DNA of 61,477 nt from JBDKUD01 sp050943315 (GTDB taxonomy: Bacteria; Bacillota; Syntrophomonadia; Syntrophomonadales; Syntrophomonadaceae), in assembly GCA_050943315.1 (NCBI GenBank), contig JBMNOY010000007.1, positions 1 to 61,477 of the forward strand. Reading direction: 5' to 3'. The notes under the pieces were generated by a model. The model was given only the letters and a program-made list of their open reading frames with translations, was not told where the DNA came from and made no database searches. The position numbers and the translations under genes were made by a program. Shown in pieces: positions 1-7,719 of this stretch; the first letter of the stretch is position 1, and each line of letters starts with the position of its first letter.

Positions 1-400
1 AGACGACGATGTAGTGTACACCTACCTGACGGGATAGGAGTATATGCTCTCTGGTCTGCGGCATCGGACCATCAGCAGCTGATACTACCAGTATAGAACC
101 ATCCATCTGGGCTGCTCCGGTTATCATATTCTTTATGTAGTCTGCATGTCCCGGGCAGTCTACATGGGCATAATGCCTTTTATCAGTCTGATATTCTACG
201 TGGGCGGTATTGATGGTTATTCCTCTTTCTCTTTCCTCAGGTGCTTTATCAATTGAATCATAGGAGGTTGCTACTGCATTTCCTACTTTGGACAAACACA
301 GGGTAATGGCTGCGGTTAAAGTTGTTTTACCATGGTCTACGTGTCCTATTGTGCCAATGTTAAGATGAGGTTTAGTCCTTTCGTATTTAGCTTTTGCCAT
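1..400 (-). CDS. tuf: Elongation factor Tu, N-terminal part (runs off left edge)
   Basis: GTPase that delivers aminoacyl-tRNA to the ribosome. The first 133 codons are present, starting at the ATG at 398-400 behind a good Shine-Dalgarno (GGGGAAAGGTGAA). The visible protein begins MAKAKYERTKPHLNIGTIGH and contains the P-loop GHVDHGKTT, switch I (APEERERGITI) and the DCPGHADY motif, so the G domain looks intact as far as it goes. It lies directly downstream of a tRNA cluster and a terminator. In many Firmicutes a tuf copy in this position leads into rpmG-secE-nusG, but that part is outside the window. Confidence 0.97.
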   Translation of the reverse strand, partial: MAKAKYERTKPHLNIGTIGHVDHGKTTLTAAITLCLSKVGNAVATSYDSIDKAPEERERGITINTAHVEYQTDKRHYAHVDCPGHADYIKNMITGAAQMDGSILVVSAADGPMPQTREHILLSRQVGVHYIVV

Positions 401-474
401 CTTCTTTCACCTTTCCCCTTTTATAAATTGCTTAGCGTAAGTTTAAACCATCACTCTATATTTTACCCATTATA

Positions 475-513
475 TAAATAAAATAAAAGGAGTAGGAAAA
501 TATCCCACTCCTT
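475..513 (-). terminator. Rho-independent terminator after the tRNA cluster
   Basis: On the minus strand an 11-bp stem (arms 503-513 and 487-497, one G-T pair) is followed by a T-rich run at 475-486. It sits between tRNA-Met and tuf, so it probably ends most tRNA transcripts while allowing some readthrough into tuf. Confidence 0.8.
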
Positions 514-524
514 ACCTTTTTATA

Positions 525-601
525 TGGTAGCGGCGAAGGGATTTGAACCCCTGACACTACGGGTATGAACCGTATGCTCTAGCCAGCTGAGCTACGCCGC
601 C
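525..601 (-). tRNA. tRNA-Met(CAT), elongator
   Basis: Cloverleaf with acceptor GGCGGCG paired to CGCCGCT, anticodon CAT in the loop GTTCATACC, T-loop GGTTCAAATCC and an encoded CCA at 525-527. Acceptor pair 1-72 is G-U. It lacks the C-A mismatch at 1-72 of the initiator at 752-827, so it is the elongator. Last tRNA of a five-gene cluster. Confidence 0.95.
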
Positions 602-604
602 AGA

Positions 605-681
605 TGGAGCCCTTAACCGGACTTGAACCGGTGACCTCATCCTTACCAAGGATGCGCTCTGCCGACTGAGCTATAAGGGCT
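605..681 (-). tRNA. tRNA-Thr(GGT)
   Basis: Acceptor AGCCCTT pairs with AAGGGCT, the anticodon loop is CTTGGTAAG (GGT) and the CCA is encoded at 605-607. It reads threonine ACC/ACU codons. It lies 3 bp from the neighbouring tRNA-Met and is clearly co-transcribed with it. Confidence 0.95.
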
Positions 682-751
682 GGTATTATGGGTACACCCT
701 TATGGGTACCACCTATTTCAAGTAATTTTCTTCGAAAATTACGGATATTTT

Positions 752-827
<76 letters not shown>

Positions 828-835
828 ACAACTAA

Positions 836-920
836 TGGTGGAGGGAGAAGGATTCGAACCTTCGAAGGCGGTGCCAACAGATTTACAGTCTGCCCCCTTT
901 GGCCGCTTGGGTATCCCTCC
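836..920 (-). tRNA. tRNA-Tyr(GTA)
   Basis: Class II tRNA of 85 nt with a long variable arm. Acceptor GGAGGGA pairs with TCCCTCC, the anticodon is GTA in CTGTAAATC and CCA is encoded at 836-838. Confidence 0.96.
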
Positions 921-940
921 ATGATAATTATTAATGAACC

Positions 941-1016
941 TGGAGCCGAGCACAGGACTTGAACCCGCAACCTGCTGATTACAAATCAGCTGCTCTACCG
1001 ATTGAGCTAGCTCGGC
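941..1016 (-). tRNA. tRNA-Thr(TGT)
   Basis: Acceptor GCCGAGC pairs with GCTCGGC, the anticodon loop is TTTGTAA (TGT) and CCA is encoded at 941-943. First tRNA of the cluster, directly behind a strong sigma-A-type promoter. It reads ACA/ACG threonine codons. Confidence 0.95.
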
Positions 1017-1028
1017 TCAGCAAGTAAT

Positions 1029-1057
1029 ATTGTAAACCCTGTGCCAAACAAAGTCAA
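1029..1057 (-). promoter_or_regulatory. Sigma-A-type promoter of the tRNA cluster
   Basis: On the minus strand TTGACT (1052-1057), a 17-bp spacer and TACAAT (1029-1034). The tRNA-Thr(TGT) 5' end is 13 bp downstream, which fits a short-leader stable-RNA promoter. Confidence 0.8.
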
Positions 1058-1079
1058 TAGTAATATCATTATTTGCTGG

Positions 1080-1730
1080 TTACAATTGTTCCCTGTCCTC
1101 AAGATACTTTTCCAATTTTCTTTTCACTCTTTGTAAGGCATTATCAATTGATTTAACATGTCTTTTTAAGTCAACCGCTATCTCCTGGTACGACTTTCCC
1201 TCCAGGTAAGCCATGAGAACTTTCCATTCCAGGGAACTTAATATTTCCCCCATCTTTTTTTCAATAAAGACAAACTCTTCCCGGCTGATAACAATTTCTT
1301 CCGGATTAGTGATTTTGGTGGTGGACAATATGTCCATCAGGGTACGGTCTGATTCCTCATCATAAATCGGTTTATTTAACGATACGTAGGAATTAAGAGG
1401 AATGTGTTTCTGACGCGTAGCGGTTTTTATAGCGGTTATGATTTGCCGGGTAATGCACAGTTCTGCAAAAGCTCGGAAGGAAGTAAGCTTGTCCGGCCTA
1501 TAATCCCTGATAGCTTTAAACAGCCCTATCATACCCTCCTGGATAATATCTTCCTTATCGGCGCCTATTAAAAAATAAGACCTGGCTTTAGCTCTAACAA
1601 AATTTTTATATTTATCAACCAAGAACTCGACTGGAAACTGCTCCCCGCGCTGGGCTAATTGTACTATCTCCTCATCCGACATCTCACCATAAGTAACATA
1701 ATACTGTTTAACAGCGACAGAACTGTTCAT
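1080..1730 (-). CDS. sigH: RNA polymerase sigma-H factor (sporulation/transition phase)
   Basis: Alternative sigma-70-family factor that directs early sporulation and transition-phase transcription (Spo0H family). The 216-aa length is normal. Region 2 is visible at about residues 30-105, including KEDIIQEGMIGLFKAIRDY and the following FRAFAELCITRQI helix. Region 4 lies at about 160-210, with a helix-turn-helix around YQEIAVDLKRHVKSIDNALQR. The ATG follows a clear GGAGG Shine-Dalgarno 7 nt upstream. It has its own sigma-A promoter at 1802-1830. In B. subtilis rlmB-yacP-sigH are neighbours; here no yacP-like gene lies between rlmB and sigH. Confidence 0.95.
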   Translation of the reverse strand: MNSSVAVKQYYVTYGEMSDEEIVQLAQRGEQFPVEFLVDKYKNFVRAKARSYFLIGADKEDIIQEGMIGLFKAIRDYRPDKLTSFRAFAELCITRQIITAIKTATRQKHIPLNSYVSLNKPIYDEESDRTLMDILSTTKITNPEEIVISREEFVFIEKKMGEILSSLEWKVLMAYLEGKSYQEIAVDLKRHVKSIDNALQRVKRKLEKYLEDREQL

Positions 1731-1801
1731 TCAATCGCCTCCAAGTATAATTTTATATAATAAGGCCATGATACTTGTCCTATTAACATTTAACATTGTT
1801 A

Positions 1802-1830
1802 ATTATAGTCATTCGATTAAAACTCGTCAA
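1802..1830 (-). promoter_or_regulatory. Sigma-A-type promoter upstream of sigH
   Basis: TTGACG (1825-1830), a 17-bp spacer and TATAAT (1802-1807) on the minus strand. Just downstream, an imperfect palindrome with TTAACA/TGTTAA arms (about 1784-1803) overlaps the expected transcription start and could be an operator; the regulator is unknown. Confidence 0.8.
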
Positions 1831-1859
1831 GACAACTTTAATTACTATCAAGTCAGGAA

Positions 1860-2624
1860 TTACCTGTCGTTATGGACTATACTGTCACATTGGCTTTTCC
1901 TTTGTCGAATAACTTCGTAGATCACCAATGCCGCAGCAATAGAAGCGTTTAGTGAGTTAACCATGCCGGCCATAGGTATTTTAACCAGCAAATCACAGTT
2001 TTCTTTCACCAGTCGTCTGATTCCCTGCCCCTCTCCCCCAACAACAATGGCCGTAGGATTGGGGATTGATACCGCAAAATAGTCAGCTTCACCTTCCATA
2101 TCGGCTCCTACCACCCACAGCCCCTCTTTTTTTAGCCTTTTAATAACACTAACCAAATTAGTTTCTTGAACCATATGCATATGTTCCACCGCCCCGGCTG
2201 ATGCCCGGGCAACGGCAGCGGTTATTTCCGCCGAATTGTGGCGGGGAATAACAATCCCATGTACCCCAGCACATTCGGCGGTACGAATAACTGAGCCCAG
2301 ATTCTGCGGGTCTTCAATGCCATCCAGAAGTAAAAGCAAAGGGGGTTCCTTCTTTAAGGCTGCATATTCCAGAACTTCCTCCAGGCTCGAATACTCGTAA
2401 CTTTCCACCTGAGCAATAATGCCCTGATGGTTACTGATGGTATACATCTGATCAAGCCGCTGTTTCTCCACATATTGTATGTATATTCCTTTTTTGGCTG
2501 CTAACCGGACAAGTTCTTCGATTCTTCTACCAGACCGCCCTTCCTGAATAAATATCTTTTGTACTTTGCGCCGCCCTTTTAGGGCTTCCATAATGCTATT
2601 TACCCCGGCCAATTTTTCCTTCAT
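1860..2624 (-). CDS. rlmB: 23S rRNA (guanosine-2'-O-)-methyltransferase RlmB
   Basis: SpoU/TrmH-family SPOUT methyltransferase, expected to methylate G2251 of 23S rRNA in the peptidyl-transferase region. At 254 aa it has the normal two-part layout. A substrate-binding N domain begins LAGVNSIMEALKG, and the SPOUT domain carries motif 1 (GIEDPQNLGSVIRTAE), motif 2 (VVGGEGQGIRRL) and motif 3 (IPMAGMVNSLNASIAAA). The start ATG follows AAGGGG. RlmB, TrmH and other SpoU enzymes look alike; the family is certain and the exact target is inferred from length and gene order. Confidence 0.92.
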   Translation of the reverse strand: MKEKLAGVNSIMEALKGRRKVQKIFIQEGRSGRRIEELVRLAAKKGIYIQYVEKQRLDQMYTISNHQGIIAQVESYEYSSLEEVLEYAALKKEPPLLLLLDGIEDPQNLGSVIRTAECAGVHGIVIPRHNSAEITAAVARASAGAVEHMHMVQETNLVSVIKRLKKEGLWVVGADMEGEADYFAVSIPNPTAIVVGGEGQGIRRLVKENCDLLVKIPMAGMVNSLNASIAAALVIYEVIRQRKSQCDSIVHNDR

Positions 2625-2650
2625 CTTTTTATCCCCTTATAATAAGTATT

Positions 2651-2669
2651 GGCTGGTTCTAAACCAGCC
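2651..2669 (-). terminator. Hairpin between folA and rlmB, possible terminator
   Basis: Perfect 8-bp stem (GGCTGGTT/AACCAGCC) with a 3-nt loop in the folA-rlmB gap. On the minus strand the downstream sequence (AATACTTATT) is only modestly T-rich, so termination is possible but weakly supported. Confidence 0.4.
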
Positions 2670-2774
2670 TCTGTTTAATATTTCCCGCTGATTTGCCCGG
2701 TATGCATTAGGTAATTGCGCGGCATTCTAAAGCGATATACGAATCCTTGAGCTTTCGCTCGCCCAGCAGACTGT

Positions 2775-3278
2775 TTACCATGATTTAAGCCGGTTATTAG
2801 CGTATTGGTGAAAACTGAATTGGATATTGTTATAACTTTTCAAATCCCCTTTAGTGATCAGGTTCCAATCAGCATCTTTATCCAGGTTGATAAAGTATTT
2901 GTCTGCCGGATACTCTGCTGCTATTTTAGTAACATACGCCTTTTCACAGAAGGGTAGCAGCTGGGTATAGACTGACTCGCCGCCAATCACAAAGACATCA
3001 TCCCGATTATATTTCTTAAGCTCACTGAACAGTTCGCTTAAGGAACAACATATAGTCAGCTTTTCGTTCGTAAAATCTCTGCTCTCACTTAATACAATAT
3101 TTACTCTATCTTTCAGAGGTTTTTTCCCCGGCAGCGATGCAAAGGTTTCTCTCCCCATCACCACAACCTTGCCCAGGGTCATTTGTTTGAAAAATCTCAT
3201 ATCTTCGGGAATACGCTGCAACAAGTTGCCCTTGTAACCAATTCCCCAGTTTAAATCAACTGCAACAATTGCCTGCAT
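2775..3278 (-). CDS. folA: Dihydrofolate reductase
   Basis: NADPH-dependent reduction of dihydrofolate to tetrahydrofolate, regenerating the cofactor that ThyA oxidises. The 167-aa protein starts MQAIVAVDLNWGIGYKGNLL. It keeps the Met20-loop WGIGYKGNLLQRIPEDM segment with the acidic residue in PEDMRFFK, the NADPH-binding VVMGRETFASLP and the VIGGESVY motif. An in-frame start 8 codons upstream exists, but the ATG at 3276-3278 has AAGGAG at proper spacing and matches the family N-terminus. That ribosome site overlaps the thyA stop codon, so the two genes are probably translationally coupled. Confidence 0.93.
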   Translation of the reverse strand: MQAIVAVDLNWGIGYKGNLLQRIPEDMRFFKQMTLGKVVVMGRETFASLPGKKPLKDRVNIVLSESRDFTNEKLTICCSLSELFSELKKYNRDDVFVIGGESVYTQLLPFCEKAYVTKIAAEYPADKYFINLDKDADWNLITKGDLKSYNNIQFSFHQYANNRLKSW

Positions 3279-3291
3279 AGAAAACTCCTTT

Positions 3292-4122
3292 TTAAACGGC
3301 AACGGGAATGTTAGTAATCTGTGGCCCGCTGTGATAATCCTTTAATATAAAATCATCTACGGTAAAATCATAAAAGTCCCGTATACTATCGTTGATTAGC
3401 AATGTAGGCGCCGGATAAGGCTTCCTTTGGATTAACTCGGTGATTAAAGGAATATGCCGGTCATATATGTGGGCATCAGCAATAACATGGACCAGTTCAC
3501 CCACCTCAAGATTGCTCACCTGGGCCAGCATATGTACCAGAATAGCGTATTGGGTGACATTCCAGTTATTAGCCACCAAAATGTCTTGCGAGCGTTGATT
3601 AAGGACAGCATTAAGCTTCTTGCCGGTAACATTAAAAGTCATACTATAGGCACAGGGATACAAGTTCATTGCATGCAAGTCCTGAGGATTATACATGTTG
3701 GCCATTATTCTCCGGCTGTAAGGGTTATTTTTTAAATCATAGATAACCCGGTCAACCTGGTCAAACTCCCCTTCCGGATAGGTATGCTTAATACCCAACT
3801 GATATCCGTACGCTTTTCCAATCGAACCTTCTTCATCAGCCCAGGAATCCCAGATATGGCTATTCAAGTCTTTTATATTATTCGATTTTTTTTGCCATAT
3901 CCACAACAGTTCATCAATGGCCGCCTTCAAGTTAGTCGGCCTTAAGGTAAGAATAGGGAATTCATCAGCCAGATCATAGCGGTTAACAACCCCAAACTTC
4001 TTAATAGTATGGGCCGGCGTACCATCATCCCACCTGGCTCTAACCTTCTCCCCTTCTGAAGACACCCCATTCTCAAGAATATCCCGGCACATAGCAATAA
4101 AAATATCATCAGCTTTACTCAT
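3292..4122 (-). CDS. thyA: Thymidylate synthase (ThyA type)
   Basis: Methylates dUMP to dTMP using methylene-tetrahydrofolate and produces dihydrofolate for the adjacent folA. I place the start at the ATG at 4120-4122 (MSKADDIFIAMC), which follows AGGAAGG, giving 276 aa; a start 14 codons upstream would extend into the mobile-element end. Catalytic Cys157 sits in LYPCAYSMTF, followed by NQRSQDILVANNWN (the phosphate/dUMP-binding NQRSxD segment) and HIYDRHIP. Alanine follows the catalytic cysteine where E. coli ThyA has histidine. The gene lies directly downstream of the RAYT element. Confidence 0.92.
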   Translation of the reverse strand: MSKADDIFIAMCRDILENGVSSEGEKVRARWDDGTPAHTIKKFGVVNRYDLADEFPILTLRPTNLKAAIDELLWIWQKKSNNIKDLNSHIWDSWADEEGSIGKAYGYQLGIKHTYPEGEFDQVDRVIYDLKNNPYSRRIMANMYNPQDLHAMNLYPCAYSMTFNVTGKKLNAVLNQRSQDILVANNWNVTQYAILVHMLAQVSNLEVGELVHVIADAHIYDRHIPLITELIQRKPYPAPTLLINDSIRDFYDFTVDDFILKDYHSGPQITNIPVAV

Positions 4123-4164
4123 ACACAAACCTTCCTGCAATCGGGGACGGTTCTTGCATTGCAC

Positions 4165-4989
4165 TTATCCCCTCACAATCCGACTTACTTGAGGTGCACT
4201 TAGCCCCCCAAATAATTCTCCTATTTCCTTAAGACTAAAAGATGAATTTTTGCGAAACATTCTAATAATTTCGTTTCTTCTAGGCTTGTTCTTCAAAAGT
4301 TCTTCCATGGTTATTTGTTCTTCAGACATAATTTTTTCTAATTTAATTCTAGCTGTAGAAATATCGTTTATATAATCATGATTCTCCTGCCCAATTTGAA
4401 GGTATTCTTCATTAATATCAAGTATTGTTGGTTCAACCTCTACGTTTTGGGTAACGAACTTCTCATATTCGCGTATAGCCTGTCTTTTATTATCTGAAAA
4501 CCAGCCTAATACCTTGTTGGTATCCAATAAGTTAAGATTATCAACGGCTTTCCCCAGGTAAATATTATAGCTGCTCCACTGGAAGTCACCTGGTTTTTCA
4601 ACAATATGGGCTTTAACCGGGTTGTTGTGTATATACCGGCTAACCTCTAATAAATAGCTATCATTATCGATCAGCTCACTTTTAAAGCGATCCTGAAAAA
4701 GATGGCCGCATCTTTGGTAAATACGATTAAAATAAATTACATAGCTAACATTTATGCTCTTTATTAACTTAGAAATATCATTACCATTATCAGCTATAAC
4801 AAGATGGACATGATTATCCATCAGGCAATAAGCATAAACCAGAAAATTATATTTTTCCTTGGCTCGCGCAAGTATCTCCAGAAATCTAGTTTTGTCATTA
4901 TGATTTCTAAAAATATTCTTTCTCTCATTACCTCGCTGTACTACATGGTAAGTGGAAAATTCCCCCCTGACCCTCTGTGTTCTTGGCAT
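4165..4989 (-). CDS. REP-associated tyrosine transposase (IS200-like HUH, Y1 family)
   Basis: Single-strand DNA transposase of the TnpA-REP/RAYT group. The HUH metal site is visible in CLMDNHVHLVI (HVH) at about residues 56-66, and the likely catalytic tyrosine lies in SRYIHNNPVKAH at about residue 120. The N-terminus MPRTQRVRGEFSTYHVVQRGNERK is typical of RAYTs. A C-terminal extension ends in a helix-turn-helix-like segment (FSLKEIGELFGGLSAPQVSRIVR). The ORF is intact at 274 aa with a strong GGGAGGGGG ribosome site, so it may be active. A palindrome lies just upstream at 5001-5019. Confidence 0.9.
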   Translation of the reverse strand: MPRTQRVRGEFSTYHVVQRGNERKNIFRNHNDKTRFLEILARAKEKYNFLVYAYCLMDNHVHLVIADNGNDISKLIKSINVSYVIYFNRIYQRCGHLFQDRFKSELIDNDSYLLEVSRYIHNNPVKAHIVEKPGDFQWSSYNIYLGKAVDNLNLLDTNKVLGWFSDNKRQAIREYEKFVTQNVEVEPTILDINEEYLQIGQENHDYINDISTARIKLEKIMSEEQITMEELLKNKPRRNEIIRMFRKNSSFSLKEIGELFGGLSAPQVSRIVRG

Positions 4990-5000
4990 TTTACCCCCTC

Positions 5001-5019
5001 CCTAAACAATCTGTTTAGG
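5001..5019. other. Palindrome upstream of the transposase start
   Basis: CCTAAACA-ATC-TGTTTAGG, a perfect 8-bp inverted repeat 12 bp before the transposase ATG and next to its ribosome-binding site. It could be a subterminal transposase recognition hairpin or an autoregulatory operator; sequence alone does not decide. Confidence 0.5.
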
Positions 5020-5071
5020 AAAAGTATAACATTAATGGTAAACCAATGCAACGAAAGAACCGTCCCCGTTT

Positions 5072-5467
5072 TCAAAAGGCTTTGTTGACCAGGTATAGGA
5101 GGCGGTCTTCGTCGCCTTTTAGGTAGAGGTAACCTATGAGGGCTTCGAAACCGGTACTCATATGGTAGTCGCCGCTGTCTGCATTCTTGGGCGGTGTACT
5201 TTTGGCGTTGCGGCCGCGTTTTACGATATCCTTCTCTTCTTCGCTGAGTTCGGCAAATATTTGCCTGATTACCCGGGCCTGGTTTTCGGCTTTAACCAGG
5301 CCAACGGTATCAAGATGAATATCCTTGACTTTGCGTTTTCCCGAAGCGACTATGTGATTTCTCACCAGAAGCTCAAACACCGCATCACCGATGTAAGCCA
5401 GAATTACCGCCGGGTATTCCCTTAAAGTTTTTTCATCCACCGGATCATGTGTCAACAAACTTTCCAT
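5072..5467 (-). CDS. mrnC: Mini-ribonuclease 3
   Basis: RNase III catalytic domain without the dsRNA-binding domain; it processes 23S rRNA precursor ends in B. subtilis. At 131 aa it carries the RNase III signature region VILAYIGDAVFELLVRNHIV and the second acidic motif in STGFEALIGYLYLKGDEDRL. It overlaps the cysS 3' end by 16 bp, with its own GAAGGAG ribosome site inside cysS. The stop codon is 3 bp from the end of the RAYT element, and the C-terminus (LVNKAF) looks natural rather than truncated. Confidence 0.92.
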   Translation of the reverse strand: MESLLTHDPVDEKTLREYPAVILAYIGDAVFELLVRNHIVASGKRKVKDIHLDTVGLVKAENQARVIRQIFAELSEEEKDIVKRGRNAKSTPPKNADSGDYHMSTGFEALIGYLYLKGDEDRLLYLVNKAF

Positions 5468-7041
5468 CTTACTCCTTCTCTGGTATCTTCTAATACGATA
5501 TTATTATCTTTTAACCGGTCTCTAATAAAATCAGCTTTATCATATTGTTTTTTTTGTTTAAATTCGCCCCGGATAGCAGCCACAAATTTTATGAGATGAT
5601 CCATATCGGGTGATTTTTCATAACGTATCCTGCTGCCGTCAGGGGTATCTTCCACAGCAATATCTAAATCTTTAAGAAAATCCCGGATTCGATCGGCCAG
5701 GGCAAAGTCTTTATCCCGGCGGGCAATCTGCCTTAATTCTGCCAGTATTTCGATAACCTGGTCTAATCCCTGGGGTTGGTCCTGCTCCTGATCCATAAAA
5801 ATACCCAGAATGTCGCCCAGGGACCTGAATGTTGCTACTGCTTTTTTTACGGCCGCCTGGTGCACAGCGTTATTTTTTTGCGCCCCGGAAATAAAACTGT
5901 TGATAGCCCGGGATATTTCAAACAGGAATCCCATTGCTTTAGCAGTGTTAAAATCATCATCCATAGCATCCGTAAAGTTACTTTTAAGTCCCTCTACCGA
6001 TTTAACTAGGTCAGCTGCCGCTCCGGTAAGCTTATCCTCTGCAGCAATATCCATATCAAGGAACTCATCAGCCAGGATCAGGGTTGTTTTTAATCGCCCC
6101 AGAGCTTTATGCGCTTCCTCCAGTTTGCTGTCATCAAAATCAAGAGGACTGCGGTAATGGGTAGCGATTAAGTAAAAACGTACTACATCACTGGGATATT
6201 TATTTAAGATGTCCCGTAAGATGAAAAAATTACCTAATGATTTGGACATTTTTTCGTTGTTAACGGTAATGAAGCCATTATGCATCCAGTATCTTACGAA
6301 AGGTTTGCCAGTACTGGCTTCAGCTTGAGCTATCTCATTTTCATGGTGGGGAAAGATTAAATCGCTGCCGCCGCCATGTATATCAATAGTATCTCCCAGA
6401 TATTTGGTGGACATTACCGAACACTCAATATGCCAGCCGGGGCGTCCCTTTCCCCAGGGACTTTCCCAGAATGGTTCCCCCGCTTTGGCTTTCTTCCACA
6501 GGGCAAAATCAACCGGGTCTTCCTTGCGTTCATTAACATCCACCCGGGCACCGGATAACATATCGTCTAAGGAACGCCCGGATAGTTTACCATAACCGGT
6601 GAAATTCCTGACCCGGAAATATACATCCCCTTCTAACTCATAAGCAAAGCCCTGGTCAATTAAGCCGGATATTACCTCTATCATGTCATTAATATGCTGA
6701 CTGGCCCGGGGATTGATATCAGCCCGCTTAATTCCCAGAGCATCCGCATCACTATAAAACTCATTAATATATCTTTGGGCTAAATGCAGCGGTTCCTCAC
6801 CACAGGCATTGGCCCGGTTAATAATCTTGTCATCCACATCGGTGAAATTCTGTACATAGGTGACCTGATAACCTTTGTACTCCAGGTAACGGCGTACCAT
6901 ATCAAATACCACCATGGGCCGGGCATTACCCATATGAATATAATTATAAGTAGTCGGGCCACATACGTACATAGTTACTGCGGGTGGATTTAAGGGCTTA
7001 AATTCTTCTTTTTTGCGGCTGGAAGTATTGTAAATACGCAT
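5452..7041 (-). CDS. cysS: Cysteinyl-tRNA synthetase with a duplicated C-terminal module
   Basis: Class I synthetase that charges tRNA-Cys. The HIGH motif is HMGN (36-39) and KMSKS is at 264-268. Predicted zinc ligands are C27, C207, H232 and E236. At 529 aa it is about 60 residues longer than usual. The extra length comes from a second copy of the tail module: residues 430-475 contain ADRIRDFLKDLDIAVEDT and residues 484-527 contain ADFIRDRLKDNNIVLEDT. It is part of the T-box-controlled cysE-cysS-mrnC operon; the cysE stop and cysS start meet at 7041. Confidence 0.95.
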   Translation of the reverse strand: MRIYNTSSRKKEEFKPLNPPAVTMYVCGPTTYNYIHMGNARPMVVFDMVRRYLEYKGYQVTYVQNFTDVDDKIINRANACGEEPLHLAQRYINEFYSDADALGIKRADINPRASQHINDMIEVISGLIDQGFAYELEGDVYFRVRNFTGYGKLSGRSLDDMLSGARVDVNERKEDPVDFALWKKAKAGEPFWESPWGKGRPGWHIECSVMSTKYLGDTIDIHGGGSDLIFPHHENEIAQAEASTGKPFVRYWMHNGFITVNNEKMSKSLGNFFILRDILNKYPSDVVRFYLIATHYRSPLDFDDSKLEEAHKALGRLKTTLILADEFLDMDIAAEDKLTGAAADLVKSVEGLKSNFTDAMDDDFNTAKAMGFLFEISRAINSFISGAQKNNAVHQAAVKKAVATFRSLGDILGIFMDQEQDQPQGLDQVIEILAELRQIARRDKDFALADRIRDFLKDLDIAVEDTPDGSRIRYEKSPDMDHLIKFVAAIRGEFKQKKQYDKADFIRDRLKDNNIVLEDTREGVRWKVC

Positions 7042-7697
7042 TAGCTGACCGCCCCCTTTTCGTAATAATCTAACCTTTTTTCCAGTTCGTCAATCCGGGC
7101 CTGCAAGCTGTTTAGAGCATCGGCTACCGGATCAGGCAGCATATGGTGATCCAGATCGATTTCGCTATTTCTTACCTTGCTGCCATTTCTGGCTACCACC
7201 CTCCCGGGCACACCTACAATAGTGCAATTATCCGGAACACTTTTTAATACTACTGACCCCGCACCTATCTTGACATTATCTCCTACCGTAAACGAGCCCA
7301 GGATTTTAGCTCCGCTGCTTATTGTAACATTATTGCCGATAGTCGGGTGGCGTTTGCCTTTTTCCTTTCCCGTACCCCCCAGGGTAACGCCCTGGTAAAG
7401 GGTTACATTATCACCTATTTCCGCGGTCTCTCCAATAACAATGCCGCTGCCGTGATCTATGAATAGTCCCTGGCCAATTTTGGCTCCGGGATGAATCTCT
7501 ATACCAGTTAAAAAACGACTGATATGGGAAACCAGCCGGGCCAGGAAATAAAGTTTATGGCGATACAGAAAATGGGCCAGGCGATGATTTATAATAGCAT
7601 GAAAACCCGGATAACAAAAGATTACCTCCAGTACACTCCGGGCAGCTGGGTCTCTTTCAAACACTACTTGGATCTCTCTCTTTAAAGTTTTAAACAT
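7041..7697 (-). CDS. cysE: Serine O-acetyltransferase
   Basis: Makes O-acetylserine from serine and acetyl-CoA, the first step of cysteine synthesis. The 218-aa start MFKTLKREIQVVFERDPAAR follows a strong GGAGG site. An upstream in-frame start at 7760 must be wrong because it would translate the T-box terminator hairpin. The left-handed beta-helix hexapeptide repeats run from about residue 65 (IHPGAKIGQGLFIDHGSGIVIGE) to 170, with the catalytic DHGSG region. The C-terminal GSKVRNSEIDLDHHMLPDP extension is unlike the E. coli tail. Expression should respond to uncharged tRNA-Cys through the leader at 7720-7962. Confidence 0.95.
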   Translation of the reverse strand: MFKTLKREIQVVFERDPAARSVLEVIFCYPGFHAIINHRLAHFLYRHKLYFLARLVSHISRFLTGIEIHPGAKIGQGLFIDHGSGIVIGETAEIGDNVTLYQGVTLGGTGKEKGKRHPTIGNNVTISSGAKILGSFTVGDNVKIGAGSVVLKSVPDNCTIVGVPGRVVARNGSKVRNSEIDLDHHMLPDPVADALNSLQARIDELEKRLDYYEKGAVS

Positions 7698-7719
7698 TTT
7701 ATCCTCCTTTCCAAGCAAC

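Larger units (their letters stand above)
4142..5068 (-). mobile_element. RAYT (REP-associated tyrosine transposase) element with 14-bp terminal inverted repeats
   Basis: A single transposase gene is bracketed by CGGGGACGGTTCTT (4142-4155) and its perfect reverse complement (5055-5068). The similarity continues inward: a TTGCATTG motif follows on both sides, offset by a few bases. The right end lies 3 bp beyond the mrnC stop codon and the left end about 20 bp before the thyA start. It therefore occupies the mrnC-thyA gap without breaking either gene. Confidence 0.8.

Noticed and set aside
5055..5110. Truncation of mrnC by the mobile element
   Set aside because: The stop codon precedes the element by 3 bp, and the 131-aa length and C-terminus are normal for the family.
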